Position numbers and translations under genes: made by a program. Under the pieces are notes generated by a model, which was not told the origin of the DNA, searched no databases, and worked only from the letters and a program-made list of their open reading frames with translations. A stretch of 64,000 nucleotides of DNA, taken from positions 73,241,497 through 73,305,496 of the forward strand of contig CM039502.1 of the NCBI GenBank assembly GCA_022432975.1, written 5' to 3'. Each line of letters begins with the position of its first letter. Position 1 is the first letter of the stretch. Shown here piece after piece: positions 44,698-56,099 of the stretch. The stretch is from Begonia masoniana (lineage: Eukaryota; Streptophyta; Magnoliopsida; Cucurbitales; Begoniaceae).

Positions 44698-46966
44698 CTA
44701 CACCACAGAACACACCGTAAGCTCAAAGCTTAGCAAGTAAAGTGCTGGAAAATAAACGTGAAGCATGAAAACTGGTTATGTAATCCTAACACATGTAGGT
44801 CTCTACACACGTTGTCATCATCTCAGCGCATCGCATCACATAAGCGTCTACAACCCATAACCTGCACAAAACTCATAACATACACACAACTAGCCCACGA
44901 CCTACTCAAAGCTATCCCATAACCTACACAGGACTCACAACCCGTACCCACAACTCGCCACGTACGCACGACTCACAACGTACAACTAACAATCACTACA
45001 CATACACATACGTATCTATGGCCACAACACACACAAGACTCACATCCTACACTATGACCAACTATCGACAGCTTCTCGTCAACATCCGTATTTACGACCC
45101 ACCACGTACGCAAGTCTCACAACTTACCTACCATGACCCACAATCTCACCAAACTTACAACCTACGCACGACTGACTCACCAGCTACGCACAACTTACCC
45201 ACCAACCCACCAGACTCACCACCTACATACAACCGTTCCACAATCCCCACAAGACTCACTACCTACGTACAACTGTCTCACAACCTTCACAAGGCTAACC
45301 ATATACGTACGACTGTCCCACAACCCTCACCAGGCTCGCTGCCTACATACAACCGTCCCACAACCCTCACAAGGCTCACTACCTACTCCCACAACCCTCA
45401 CAAAGCTCACTGCTTACTACAACCGTCCCGCAAAACCCTCACAAGGCTCACTACCTACTCCCATAACCCTCACCAAGCTCACTGCCTAATTCAACCTCCC
45501 CACAACCCTCACAAGGCTCACTACCTACTCCCACAACCCTCACCAAATCACTGCCTAAATTCAACCGTCCCACACCCTCACAAAGACTCACTACCTACTC
45601 CCACAACCCTCACCAACTCACTGCCTAACCACTCGGAATTCGCAGAGCACATCACCTCCGGCCCGAGTCTCACTCGGAATTCGCGGAGACATCACCTCCG
45701 GCCCGAGTCTCACTCGGAATTCGCGGAGCACATCACCTCCGGCCCGAGTCTCACTCGGAATTCGCAGAGCACATCACCTCCGGCCCGAGTCCCACTCGGA
45801 ATTCGCAGAGCACATCACCTCCGGCCCGAGTCTCACTCGGAATTCGCGGAGACATCACCTCCGGCCCGAGTCCCACTCGGAATTCGCAGAGCACATCACC
45901 TCCGGCCCGAGTCCCACTCGGAATTCGCAGAGCACATCACCTCCGGCCCGAGTCCCACTCGGAATTCGCGGAGACATCACCTCCGGCCCGAGTCTCACTC
46001 GGAATTCGCGGAGACATCACCTCCGGCCCGAGTCTCACTCGGAATTCGCGGAGCACATCACCTCCGGCCCGAGTCCCACTCGGAATTCGCGGAGACATCA
46101 CCTCCGGCCCGAGTCCCACTCGGAATTCGCAGAGCACATCACCTCCGGCCCGAGTCTCACTCGGAATTCGCGGAGACATCACCTCCGGCCCGAGTCCCAC
46201 TCGGAATTCGCGGAGACATCACCTCCGGCCCGAGTCTCACTCGGAATTCGCGGAGACATCACCTCCGGCCCGAGTCTCACTCGGAATTCGCGGAGACATC
46301 ACCTCCGGCCCGAGTCTCACTCGGAATTCGCGGAGACATCACCTCCGGCCCGAGTCCCACTCGAAATTCGCAGAGCACCTCACCTCTGGCCCGAGTCCCA
46401 CTCGGAATTCGCAGAGCACATCACCTCCGGCCCGAGTCTCACTCAGAATTCGCGGAGCACATCACCTCCGGCCCGAGTCTCACTCGAAATTCGCAGAGCA
46501 CATCACCTCCGGCCCGAGTCCCACTCAGAATTCGCGGAGCACCTCACCTCCGGCCCGAGTCCCACTCGAAATTCGCAGAGCACATCACCTCCGGCCCGAG
46601 TCTCACTCGGAATTCGCGGAGCACATCACCTCCGGCCCGAGTCTCACTCGGAATTCGCGGAGTACATCACATACAGACTACTCAAAACGTGTTTACGACT
46701 CACAACATGCAAACAAATGTGGTGTACCATGACCAACTGACGACAACTCCACATCCCCATCACTTCACGACTCACAACCTGCACACAACTAACCCACACC
46801 CTGCACAAGACACATAACATACCACTAACGACGACTACACCTACACATCACATACAGACTACTCATGACATACTCATGACATACACACGACTCACAACAT
46901 GCGAACAACTGTGGTGTAGGCCCTTATGGGCGACTCTCAGACATTTACACCCACACTACTACTTAC
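44698..46966 (-). other. Predicted leader intron 2 of LTR E1, expanded to 2.3 kb
   Basis: Donor CAG|GTAAGT (46969-46961), hairpin GCCC-ATAA-GGGC (46920-46931), arm CCTACACCACAG (46909-46920), hairpin 2 TAAGCT-ttg-AGCTTA (44718-44732), acceptor arm CTGTGGTGTAG|G (44697-44708). The length comes from the 40/41 bp array. Mini-exon 46967-47018. Confidence 0.55.
45636..46665. repeat. 40/41 bp minisatellite, about 25 units, in LTR E1
   Basis: The unit starts CTCGGAATTCGC and ends GGCCCGAGTC. Two length variants mix: GCACATCACC (41 bp) and GACATCACC (40 bp). Each unit has an EcoRI site, and unit borders form an inverted repeat CCGAG-tctca-CTCGG. The mix of lengths shows the long ORF here is accidental. 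Confidence 0.95.
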
Positions 46967-47310
46967 CTGGCATCCTAGCTCTCTCGAGTTTGGCACGTCA
47001 CGTCACCTGCGGCTTTACCTAGCACAATTCAAAATTCACGTTAGTACCTAGGCTTAAACTCGTCAATTCATCCTAAATCTAACATTTCTAACTTAACCCA
47101 ACTCACATCTAACTAAACGGGTCACTAACTTGGGTTTTGGTAAAAACCGTCCTGAAACTTCAGACGTGCGTAACTTTCGTGTCGGTTATCAGAATCGAAC
47201 GACTCCAGCGGCCACGTACTCCTCTAATAACCTAGTTTAACCCGCCCAAAGAGAATTTAAAACAAACGGCCGCAGCTAGGTCAAAACCTCCAAAAACAAA
47301 ACTGGTCTTT

Positions 47311-48131
47311 GGAGCTAAGTCACATAGCTGTTTCTGATCCCCCTGTTCGATGGGAAGCGGATCAAGTTTAACAAAGTCTAAATATCTACTGTCTCATTAA
47401 GGGGCGGATTATTTCCCTTAACAGTAAATCTGATTCACATAGTTGTTTCATTATGTTCATTCCTTACCATGCCAACATGCATTCAAATTCATTTTCGTAT
47501 ACTTTTAAAATATGATGCATGACATACAGACACATTCAAGTAAACAAAATCCTAATGTTTTGTGATGTAGGCCCGAAGGCACAAGCAAACTTCACTTACC
47601 TGGATTCCTGGTGGATACTCGGTTAGGAGTTGCTTCAGAATTGCTCACCTAGAACCATAAGAGCATTAAGTCAATCCTTACTAATCTTCATTCTAAAGCA
47701 TTCAGAAAACCTAAGTGGACAGTTGGGAGTTCTATTCACTGAGCATTCCCAAATTCTACACTAAACCCGAATATACTCTCATTCATGGCAAATCACAAAA
47801 TACGTATCCACAATCTCCACTCAATCATCCTTAGTCACTAAATCAGTAAGAAATCAAGGTAGAACTCATCTAGATTGGAGAAAGGAATCGGGAAGAAAGT
47901 CGCCTGGGGAGCTCTGCTAAGTTGAGCTGAAAACCGAGAGTGAGAATAAACAGTGGCGGCTAAACCTCAATAAATTCTTCTTTAAATAGGTTATCCACTA
48001 CTAATTTATAATTACTAAAATGCCCTTACTTATTCCTTCATTAACCTAATCAGTAATTCCTCCCAATATCATCTATAAAACATTTACTGCAAGTTAGTAA
48101 AATAAATAGTTCAATGAAACCGGGTGTTACA
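47311..48131 (-). repeat. LTR D3 fragment joined to E1
   Basis: Minus strand starts TGTAACACCCGG (right edge 48131), with TATTTAAA at 47988-47981, mini-exon, donor 2 (47602-47594), hairpin GCC-TTCG-GGC (47571-47580) and arm CCTACATCACAAAA. It breaks off inside the variable slot. Donor 1 has lost its GT (GATGAG). Confidence 0.82.
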
Positions 48132-48823
48132 GAGATATAAAATTGTCTTCTATTTCTTTAATCTCTTTTAACTAAAAAGGAAGTTCTTCTTCATCACTAG
48201 ATGTTGTATTCTGAATTAATTCAGTAACATCAATAGTTTCATTTAATGATTCATTAATAACATTAATATTTAATTGTTTCATTCGACTAATAAGTTGATC
48301 AATAAACTCATTATTGTTTATGTGGTTTTTCTGATAATTTAATTAATTGAGTTTTAACTCTAGATAATTGTTGTCCTATAGTTTGAACATTAATATTTGT
48401 ATAATTTATTTGTTTAATAATCATATCACTTTTATCTTTATCTTCAATAGATTGAGATAAACTTACTAAAGGAATAGCTTCAATAGTGTTATTTTTCAAA
48501 TTAATAGGTTCAAATGGAGGATGAATAGATTTAATATTTTCATTAGTTTTTGTAGTCCAATTTTTACAATGATTATTATATTCTTCTAATATATTAAGGT
48601 GATAAATGGGTTTACAGAAAATAGTTAAATACCATTCCTTAAAGGGAATTATAGGGTAGTTTAATTCGATATAAGAATAGTATGCTTTAGTAATTTTACT
48701 AAAATCATATTTTTTATATTTCTTTTGGATCCAATCTCTAAAAATATCATTTTCAGGTAATTGATATTCGGCATTACATAATCTTCTAATATATGATCCT
48801 GGAGTATGATAGTCGTTCGTCAT
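48132..48823 (-). pseudogene. Caulimovirid ORF downstream of the movement protein, truncated
   Basis: A 170-codon open frame (48823-48311) follows the movement-protein frame after a short gap; a related frame continues to 48132, where LTR D3 cuts it. Rich in Lys, Asn, Ile and Tyr, without a domain I can name. By position it would belong to the virion-protein part of the viral polyprotein (inference). Lies in the right, minus-strand arm. Confidence 0.6.
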
Positions 48824-48936
48824 AATTTAAATTCCATTTCAGATACAGTAGATGACTCTCTTTTATTTTGTTGAGAGGATTCTCCTTGTTCATATTTAGA
48901 ATGAGGGAATTTTGTATATAAACCATGTGGTATTTG

Positions 48937-49890
48937 TTATTCAGTTATGTGTAAACTTTCAACTTCATTTATAGGAGTTTCAGAAGTAGAAAATCTAGAA
49001 CTATTAATAGAACTAGGGTTTTCTATTTTATAAGGAGTAATAGAAGATCTAGAAGAAAAACTTCTGGATAGAGCTAATTTTCTAGATTGATTATTATTGA
49101 ATTTAATTTCGATATGACCTTCAGGAGTTTGAATAATTTGATCTACTTGATTATTAATAAGTGGTTGAGGTAATACAGCCTGAGGAATAGTCCATTGTTC
49201 TGGAAAGATAACTTCATCCCAGTTTATTAATCTCGGTATAGAAATATTAGTTTTCATAAGATCACTTTCTATTAATAAAGTCTTTCCTGGGTTATCTCTT
49301 AACTTAACCTGATGACTCAAAGTATTCATAACTTTATAACTTAATTTATAAATAATAGCAATAGTTTCTGATCCAGAAAGAAACTCATAACCATGCGTTT
49401 GAATATTTAAAACAACTGATTCAAATAGATTTTTATCAGTAAAAGATAAAGTTAGATTGGGATAAACATTAAAATGAATAGGACCATGACATAAACTTGT
49501 TTGTATCACTCCCATTAAGGATTCTTTATAATTTTGACTTCTCTCATCTCTAATGGTAGCTAAAATACTAGCACTTAAACCGGGAATAGTTAAGGGTTTA
49601 AAAGCTACTTGAATAAGTCCAATATGAAGGTATTTATATTTATTTAAATATCTTTGAATATCTTTTACACTTAATAATTTAAGCATTTTTTCATTTGAAT
49701 CTAAACAAATAGTTTGCTCAGAAGTTTTAACAATTTTATTTATCATATTTTCAAAAGTTCCTAATTTATATATTGTTTTAGGTTCAATATTAGGAATTGT
49801 CCAATTATTTAATATTTCTTCTTGAGATAATTCAATAATTTCTTCATTTTTTATAGAACTTTCAGAAAATATATTTGAAATTAAATTCAT
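48937..49890 (-). CDS. Endogenous caulimovirid movement protein (30K type)
   Basis: A 317-codon open frame on the minus strand. It resembles the cell-to-cell movement proteins of Caulimoviridae that occur as endogenous copies in many plants (30K superfamily): a central region with HIGLIQVAFKPLT and LCHGPIHFNVYPNL, and a Ser/Arg-rich tail. Such proteins modify plasmodesmata. In the viruses it is the N-terminal part of a larger polyprotein; here it stands alone. No stop within it, but the locus is broken elsewhere, so a functional virus is not present. Confidence 0.8.
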   Translation of the reverse strand: MNLISNIFSESSIKNEEIIELSQEEILNNWTIPNIEPKTIYKLGTFENMINKIVKTSEQTICLDSNEKMLKLLSVKDIQRYLNKYKYLHIGLIQVAFKPLTIPGLSASILATIRDERSQNYKESLMGVIQTSLCHGPIHFNVYPNLTLSFTDKNLFESVVLNIQTHGYEFLSGSETIAIIYKLSYKVMNTLSHQVKLRDNPGKTLLIESDLMKTNISIPRLINWDEVIFPEQWTIPQAVLPQPLINNQVDQIIQTPEGHIEIKFNNNQSRKLALSRSFSSRSSITPYKIENPSSINSSRFSTSETPINEVESLHITE

Positions 49891-50201
49891 GATATATATG
49901 TGAGTTTATATTCAAATAAACATTAAACTGTTCGACTTATAATCTGGTATAGTGTAAGGTGAAATTTCTAAACTAAATCCGTATTGAATATCGATTCTCA
50001 TCGTATTGAGATCTAAGAACATCGTATTGAAATTTGACTTCCAATCCCCTTGAGACTTATAAGCAACATTCCCTGTCAAAGACTAACTTTCCAAAAACCT
50101 CAAAATCATCTTCCTACCATGCAATGGGTATACTGCCTACAGCCTATCGTTTGGCACAACGGCTACACCCCAACACGGAACATGAAAGATAACTTTAAGC
50201 C
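49891..50201 (-). other. Caulimovirid leader, right arm
   Basis: Untranslated sequence upstream of the movement-protein ATG, inverted copy of 43690-44009. Ends at aagcc (50197-50201), target duplication of LTR E2. Confidence 0.75.
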
Positions 50202-50869
50202 TGTAACGCCCCAAAAATCCACCCAGATTCTCGGTTTGCTACAGGGACTACTCTGAGCTAAACAACTTACTAATTCCCCCTTAATCCTAACCATTAAGCA
50301 CAACGGCGTCCTCCCCAAAAATTTTGACAGAGTAACACCTGAAAATGGCGCCCCCAAAATGCTAAGTACTTGCAAACGAATAAATCTCAACCAATCCAGA
50401 ATACTCCTAATCAACTATCCAACATACGGCATGCGAAATCTCCAAATAGCAGTAAAGAATGAACTAAAATGCTAACATCCCTAAGTGAAGAAAGTCCACA
50501 GTATAGGGCGACATATCACCCTTAACTATGACTATATACAACAAATCCACAAAAGACAAAAAGTCCTACTCCCTTCCAACACCATACTACGGCTCCCCCT
50601 GGGTCGAGTCGCCCTAACACTGTCATCAACCGGGGCCCTGGTCGCACACCACTAACTGTCACCTACTCCTAGTCAGACTCTTGGTACACACCCACCAGCT
50701 CAGCAGTACCTACACCACAGAACACACCGTAAGCTCCAAGCTTAGCAAGTAAACTGCTGAAAAATAAACGTGAGCATGAAAACTGGTTATACAATCCTAA
50801 CACATGCAGGTCTCTACACACGTTGTCAACATCTCTCCGCATCATATCTCACCGAGGTTTGGAATGTAA

Positions 50870-51215
50870 CCGCACCGGGCAGTCAGTTCGTACACCGCAC
50901 TGTTTACCGACATGTCACCACTGTCCCGGTTCCTCCAGGAACGGGGTCCAAAAGTCACACCAAAAACCCCCCTGTCCCGACTCAAAATGCAACTGTACCG
51001 GGCAGTCGGTCCGTACACCGCACTGTTTACCGGCACGTCACCGCCGTCCCGGTTCCTCCAGGAACGGGATCCATAAGTCACATTCCAGCCACTATCTCGA
51101 CTCGAAGTGCAACCGTCTGGGCAGTCGGTCAATACACCGCACTACCACCAGCACGTCGCCACCGCTCCAGCTCGTCCCGGAAGCGGGGCCCACAGTCACA
51201 CTCCAGCCTACTATC
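50870..51215. repeat. About 120 bp GC-rich repeat, three units, in LTR E2
   Basis: CCGGGCAGTC recurs at 50875 and 50998 and, as CTGGGCAGTC, near 51117. Unrelated to the arrays at the same place in E1 and E3. Confidence 0.85.
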
Positions 51216-52069
51216 GCCTGTCCGCACCGTACCTCACCTCCACTACTCTCCCTCCGTGCTTGAAAACATGCTCAAAACATTTTGCGTAGCTTTTAAAACA
51301 TGATGCATGCTGACCATAATCAACTAATTACAACTCTACATACGCATCACAATCAATTAACAACAACTCCACATACGCATCACATCACAAACGTGCCTAC
51401 AACCCATAACGTGCACAAAACTCACAATTGACGTACAACTCACCTACTGCCTGCACAAGACTCCTAACATACGTGCCACTAACCCACAACCAGTACAAGA
51501 CCCGTAACATATTTGTCATTAACCCATAACCTGCACAAGACTCATAACATACACACAACTAGCCCACGACCTACACAAGATTCACAACCTACACAAGCCT
51601 ACCCCACAACCTACACAGGATTCACAACCTACACGACATGCCCAACTAACGACAACTTCTCGCCCACATCCGTACCCACAACCCGCCACGGATGCAAGAC
51701 TCACAACATACAACGAACAATGACTACACCTACACAAGACTCACATCCTACACACTATGACCAACTATCGACGGCTTCTCGTCCACATCCGTACCCACAA
51801 CCCGCCACGTATGCAAGACTCACAACATACAACTAACAACGACTACACATACACATACGTACATATGGCCACAACACACACAAGGCTCACCAAACCCACA
51901 ACCTACGCACAACTGACCCACAACCTCACCAGACTCACCACCTATGCAGAGATGGCCCACAACCTGCACAGGACTCACAACCTACCCACAACTAGCCCAC
52001 AACCTACACCGAACTCACAACCTATGCAAAGCTGGCCCACAACCTGCACAAGACTCACAACATACCACT

Positions 52070-52470
52070 AACGACGATTTCACATCCACATCACTTCACG
52101 CACGTACCTACGACCCCCAACCTGCATTCCATGACCAACTAACGTGACTTCATCTCCACATCACATCACACACGCACCTACGACTCACAACCTGCATACC
52201 ATGACCAACTAACGATGACTTCACATCTACATCACTTCACACACGTAACTACGACTCACAACCTGCATACCATGACCAACTAACGATGACTTCACATCCA
52301 CATCACTTCACGCACGTACCTACGACTCCCAACCTGCATACCATGACCAACTAACGATGACTTCACATCCACATCACTTCACACACGTACCTACGACTCA
52401 CAACCTGCATACCATGACCAACTAACGATGACTTCACCTCCACATCACATCACACACGTACCTATGGCCA
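52070..52470. repeat. About 60-70 bp repeat in LTR E2
   Basis: Repeating CATACCATGACCAACTAACG with ACATCACTTCACACACGTAC between. Five to six units, same intron 2 slot. Confidence 0.85.
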
Positions 52471-53708
52471 CCACACACACACATCGCATACAGACCGCTC
52501 ACGGCATACACACGACTCACAACAAGCAAACAACTGTGGTGTAGGCCCTTCTGGGCGACTCTCAAACATTCTCAACCACACTACTACTTACCTGGCGTTC
52601 TAGCTCGCTGAAGATGCTCAGTTCCTCGTCCACCTACGGCTCGACCTACGACAAATATTCAAACTTCATTAAAATCAAGTTTACATTTACCAATTTACTC
52701 TCAAACTACTATTTCTAGCCTAACCCAACTAAAATCTAACTAATCGGGCCACTAATTGGGGTTCGGTAAAAACTGACCCGAAACTTCAGACGCGCGTAAC
52801 TTTTGCGTCGGTAATCGGAATCGAACGATTTCAGCGGCCACGTACTCCCCTAGCCACCTAGTTTAACCTGCTAAAAAGGGAATTCAAAACGAATGGCCGT
52901 AGCTAGGTCAAAAACAACAAACCCGAATCTGCCCTAAACTGGAAATTCTCCCCCTCCCGGTTTTCCATCAATTTTCATCTAATTGCTCACCAATCAACCA
53001 CCCTTACAACTAATTAGAATAATCTAACAAAACTCTAAGGCTTTACACAGGAAAATTCGAAGAACACATATTGGGAGTTCTCTATTTTTCGCTCAAATTG
53101 AGCTCCTCACAGCTCGGCGGCCATTGCTGGTCTAAGGGTCGGCAAACCCATGCCGAGAACTCCCAAAATCGGCCTGCGATCGGAGCTCAAACAAGCTCTC
53201 CACCCTCGGCCACGAACAAAACCGAAAATAGGGCAAAAGGGGGACTTACCGTTCGGTACTGTGCGCGAAGACGGCCAAAAATGGCAGCCCTAGAATCGCC
53301 GACGTCGTCTGGCTGTAGAACGTCGAAAAAATGCGGTGAAGAGACTGCCGGTCGCCGGTCTCCGCTCGCACCACCCCCTCCCCTGTTCGGGTCTTCGACA
53401 CTCGAACGACAGAATGGCTTTCGAAGCCATTCTGTCGTTTAAAAAAAAAAACAAATAATAATAAATAAATAAAAACTATTTCCTATTAACATATCAATAA
53501 TATTATTTACCGTTTTGCCCTCCCGTACTTTTGGCCTCATCAAAAGCTCATTAAATTTTATCTTTAAATTATAAATTTTTCGTAAACTGACCCTGACCCC
53601 ATATACAGCTTAAGTTCTCCAATTAGAATATCCGAACACAAATTAATTAACCGATTAGTTTAACCAATTTATTAACTTAAATCGCTAAAAATTTTACGGG
53701 GTATTACA

Positions 53709-54229
53709 AAGCCTTTCAGAAAATCATAGCAATCATGCTTAGCACAAGTGACCAAGGAAAATCAAACTTCTTATTGATGAACTCAAACCATCGTGTTGAT
53801 AAGAACAAATATTCGTATTGGAAAGTTTAATAAATTTCATATTACATTATCCAGATTACTCTTCGAAAGGTTTAGTTTATTTGAATATAAACTACTAATT
53901 TAGCCAGACATTTGGCTCTGATACCAAAATAGGAAGCGCAAACTAAATTAAAAAAAGGAGGAGGAGAAGTAGAAATCAAACCCAAATTCTTATTTATATA
54001 AAACAAGAGAAACAAACAAGAACTTACAAACGAGAGCAGAGCACACTAGAGTTTTTAGAGAGAGAAGGCAAAACTCTGGAAAAACTTAGAAAACATAACC
54101 AAAGACCACTCCTTTATAGAATTAGGAGTTTACAAACAAACAAAAGAAAAACAGACACTCCTATAATGGAGTACGAAGATGCTTTCTTTACAAAAGTGGT
54201 AGGGACCACTAGACTACTGAGGACCACTA
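53709..54229 (-). other. Caulimovirid promoter region and PBS, right arm
   Basis: Minus-strand TGGTATCAGAGC at 53926-53915, plus the same promoter-like region as 43250-43480 in inverted orientation, with fewer indels. The viral sequence stops near 54229 at a junction with LTR D4. Confidence 0.8.
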
Positions 54230-54922
54230 GACTACTCGGCAGATGTTGAGTTGTTATTCTGTTCTCTATCGGTAGATGAAGTCTATCGGCAGAAGTTGAG
54301 TTGTTGTTCTGTTGTCTATCGGAAGATGTCCTCAGTGGAAGCCATCGAATGATACAGAATGTAATTTGTCGTTTAGTAATCGATATATGTAGCTTGTTTT
54401 ACTGGTGGATGTATGATAAAACCGATCGGATGATGGCTGACGTCACCGGTGGATGTAGGAAGTGTTTTGTCATTTTGTGACCGGATGATGGCTGACGTCA
54501 CCGGTGGATGTAGGAAGTGTTTTGTCGTTTTGTATCTGGTTGATGTAGCCAAAGTTTTGTCGCTTGTCACCATGGAAGCCTTCTGGTTCCAATTTCAACC
54601 TCTTCCGTTGACTTTTCTCGGCGGTAGATATGTTTGACTTCTGTAACTTTTCGAGTATTTCACGATTTAAACCCTTATTTCCTTTGGCCGATTGTTTCTT
54701 ACTATTCCAACCGATTATTCAAACATTTCTTTTATATAGTTTTGTTTAACCCTATTTTTGCTTAAATGATTTCCGCTGCTAGTTTTTTTTTTTAAATATT
54801 TCGAGGTTTTAGAAAATGTCAAATTTTGACTTTCGAGCGAAATTTTAAATTTTGTCCAAAGTTTCTTAGTTATATTCGGGTTAAGTGTAGCGAACCGAGT
54901 TTATATAATTCGGGGCGTTACA
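54230..54922 (+). repeat. LTR D4, 3' fragment
   Basis: Plus-strand end of a D-type LTR, ending CGGGGCGTTACA. Contains two GGCTGACGTCACCGGTGGAT units. It meets LTR E3 head to head at GGGGCGTTACAGTAACGCCC. Confidence 0.75.
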
Positions 54923-55460
54923 GTAACGCCCCAAGTTTCCACGACCCGGTTCGCTACAGGGACTACTCTGAGCTAAGCGACTCCCTAGACTACTATCTCG
55001 CCCACTTAAATTGTTTCCTCCAATTCAATACATTTTCTTAGTCCGATTTGTTAGGCACCGCGGCGTTCTTCCCCCGAAAATTTCGGCAGAGTAACGCCTA
55101 AAATGGCGCCTCCCAAAATGCTATGTACCTACATAACATAAATCCAGAATATTCCTGACCATCTAACCAACCAACAAAATCTCCAAACAATCATCGTACC
55201 AGCAATAAAATCCTATCGACCAAAATAAAGAAAATCCACAGTATAGGGTGACACATCACCCTGAATTATGACTATATACAACAAAATACCCAATGTCCCG
55301 AAACACTCAAAAGAAATCCTACTCCCTATCAACATCATGCCACGGCTCCATGGGTCGGGTCGCCCTAACACTGCTATCAGCCGGGGCCCTGGTCGCACGT
55401 CACCAACTGTCAGCTAACCCTGGTCAGGTTCTCGGTACTCACCCTCCTGCTCGGCAGTAC

Positions 55461-56099
55461 CTACACCACAGAACACACTATAAGCTCAAAGCTCAGAAAG
55501 TAGAGTGATTGAAAATAAGCATGAAGTATAAAAAACTAGTTACGCAATCCTAACACAAGCAGGTCACTACACACGTCGTCATCATCTCACGTTTGTAACG
55601 GTCCTCGGGGCGTCACGTATCGCCGTCCCCCGATTTAACCTCGACCACATGGCGTTACGAATCGTCGTCCCACGTGGCCAGGTGGCACCGTTCCTCGCCC
55701 TTACAACGGTCCCCGGGGCGTCACGTATCGCCGTCCCCCGGTTTTAACCTCGACCACGTGGCGTTACGAATCGCCGTCCCATGTGGCCAGGTGACACCAT
55801 TCCTCGCCTTTATAACGGTTCCCGGGGCGTCACGTATCGCCGTCCCCCGGTTTTAACCTCAACCACGTGGCGTTACGAATCGCCATCCCACGTGGCCAGG
55901 TGGCACCGTTCCTCATCTCCTTTACTCTCCTATGCTTAAAACATACTGCATGCTAACCGTAATGTACTCACCACGACTGCACCCACACATCACATACATA
56001 CCTACGACTCACAACGTGTACAAAACTCACAACATGTATACAACTGTGGTGTAGGCCCAAAAGGGCCTCTCAAGCATTTACAACCACACTACTACTTAC
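55461..56099 (-). other. Predicted leader intron 2 of LTR E3
   Basis: Donor TAG|GTAAGT (56102-56094), hairpin GGCCC-TTTT-GGGCC (56054-56067), arm CCTACACCACAG (56044-56055), hairpin 2 at 55481-55495 with one mismatch, acceptor arm CTGTGGTGTAG|G (55460-55471). Mini-exon 56100-56151. Confidence 0.55.
55595..55915. repeat. 108 bp repeat, three units, in LTR E3
   Basis: ACGGTCCTCGG at 55598 and variants at 55706 and 55815; each unit also has GTGGCGTTACGAATCG and CACGTGGCCAGGTG. Confidence 0.88.

Larger units (their letters stand above)
44190..47310 (-). repeat. LTR E1 (gypsy-type), truncated
   Basis: Plus-strand left end TGTAACACCCC. It aligns with LTR E2 at both sides of a variable middle, but the right part (promoter and exon 1) is missing and sequence of LTR family D follows directly. 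The left flank aaact and right flank gagat do not match, so E1 plus D3 is a recombinant. Confidence 0.8.
50710..52591 (-). other. Predicted leader intron 2 of LTR E2
   Basis: Donor CAG|GTAAGT (52594-52586), hairpin GCCC-AGAA-GGGC (52545-52556), arm CCTACACCACAG (52534-52545), hairpin 2 TAAGCT/AGCTTA (50730-50744), acceptor arm CTGTGGTGTAG|G (50709-50720). Confidence 0.55.
50202..53708 (-). repeat. Solo LTR E2 (gypsy-type), 3.5 kb
   Basis: Minus strand TGTAATACCCC...GGGGCGTTACA, flanked by the perfect duplication aagcc (50197-50201 and 53709-53713), no internal region. An AT-rich U3 (53430-53700) precedes a GC-rich exon-1-like part with donor 1 at 53244-53249. Mini-exon 52592-52645. The insertion splits the viral leader. 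Confidence 0.9.

Noticed and set aside
45018..46817. 599-codon ORF across the E1 repeats
   Set aside because: It is a reading of a 40/41 bp minisatellite and CA-rich filler in an LTR; no domain, and repeat units change frame between copies.
53071..53442. 123-codon plus-strand ORF in LTR E2
   Set aside because: Antisense to the GC-rich exon-1-like part of the LTR; E4 shows no equivalent conserved protein.
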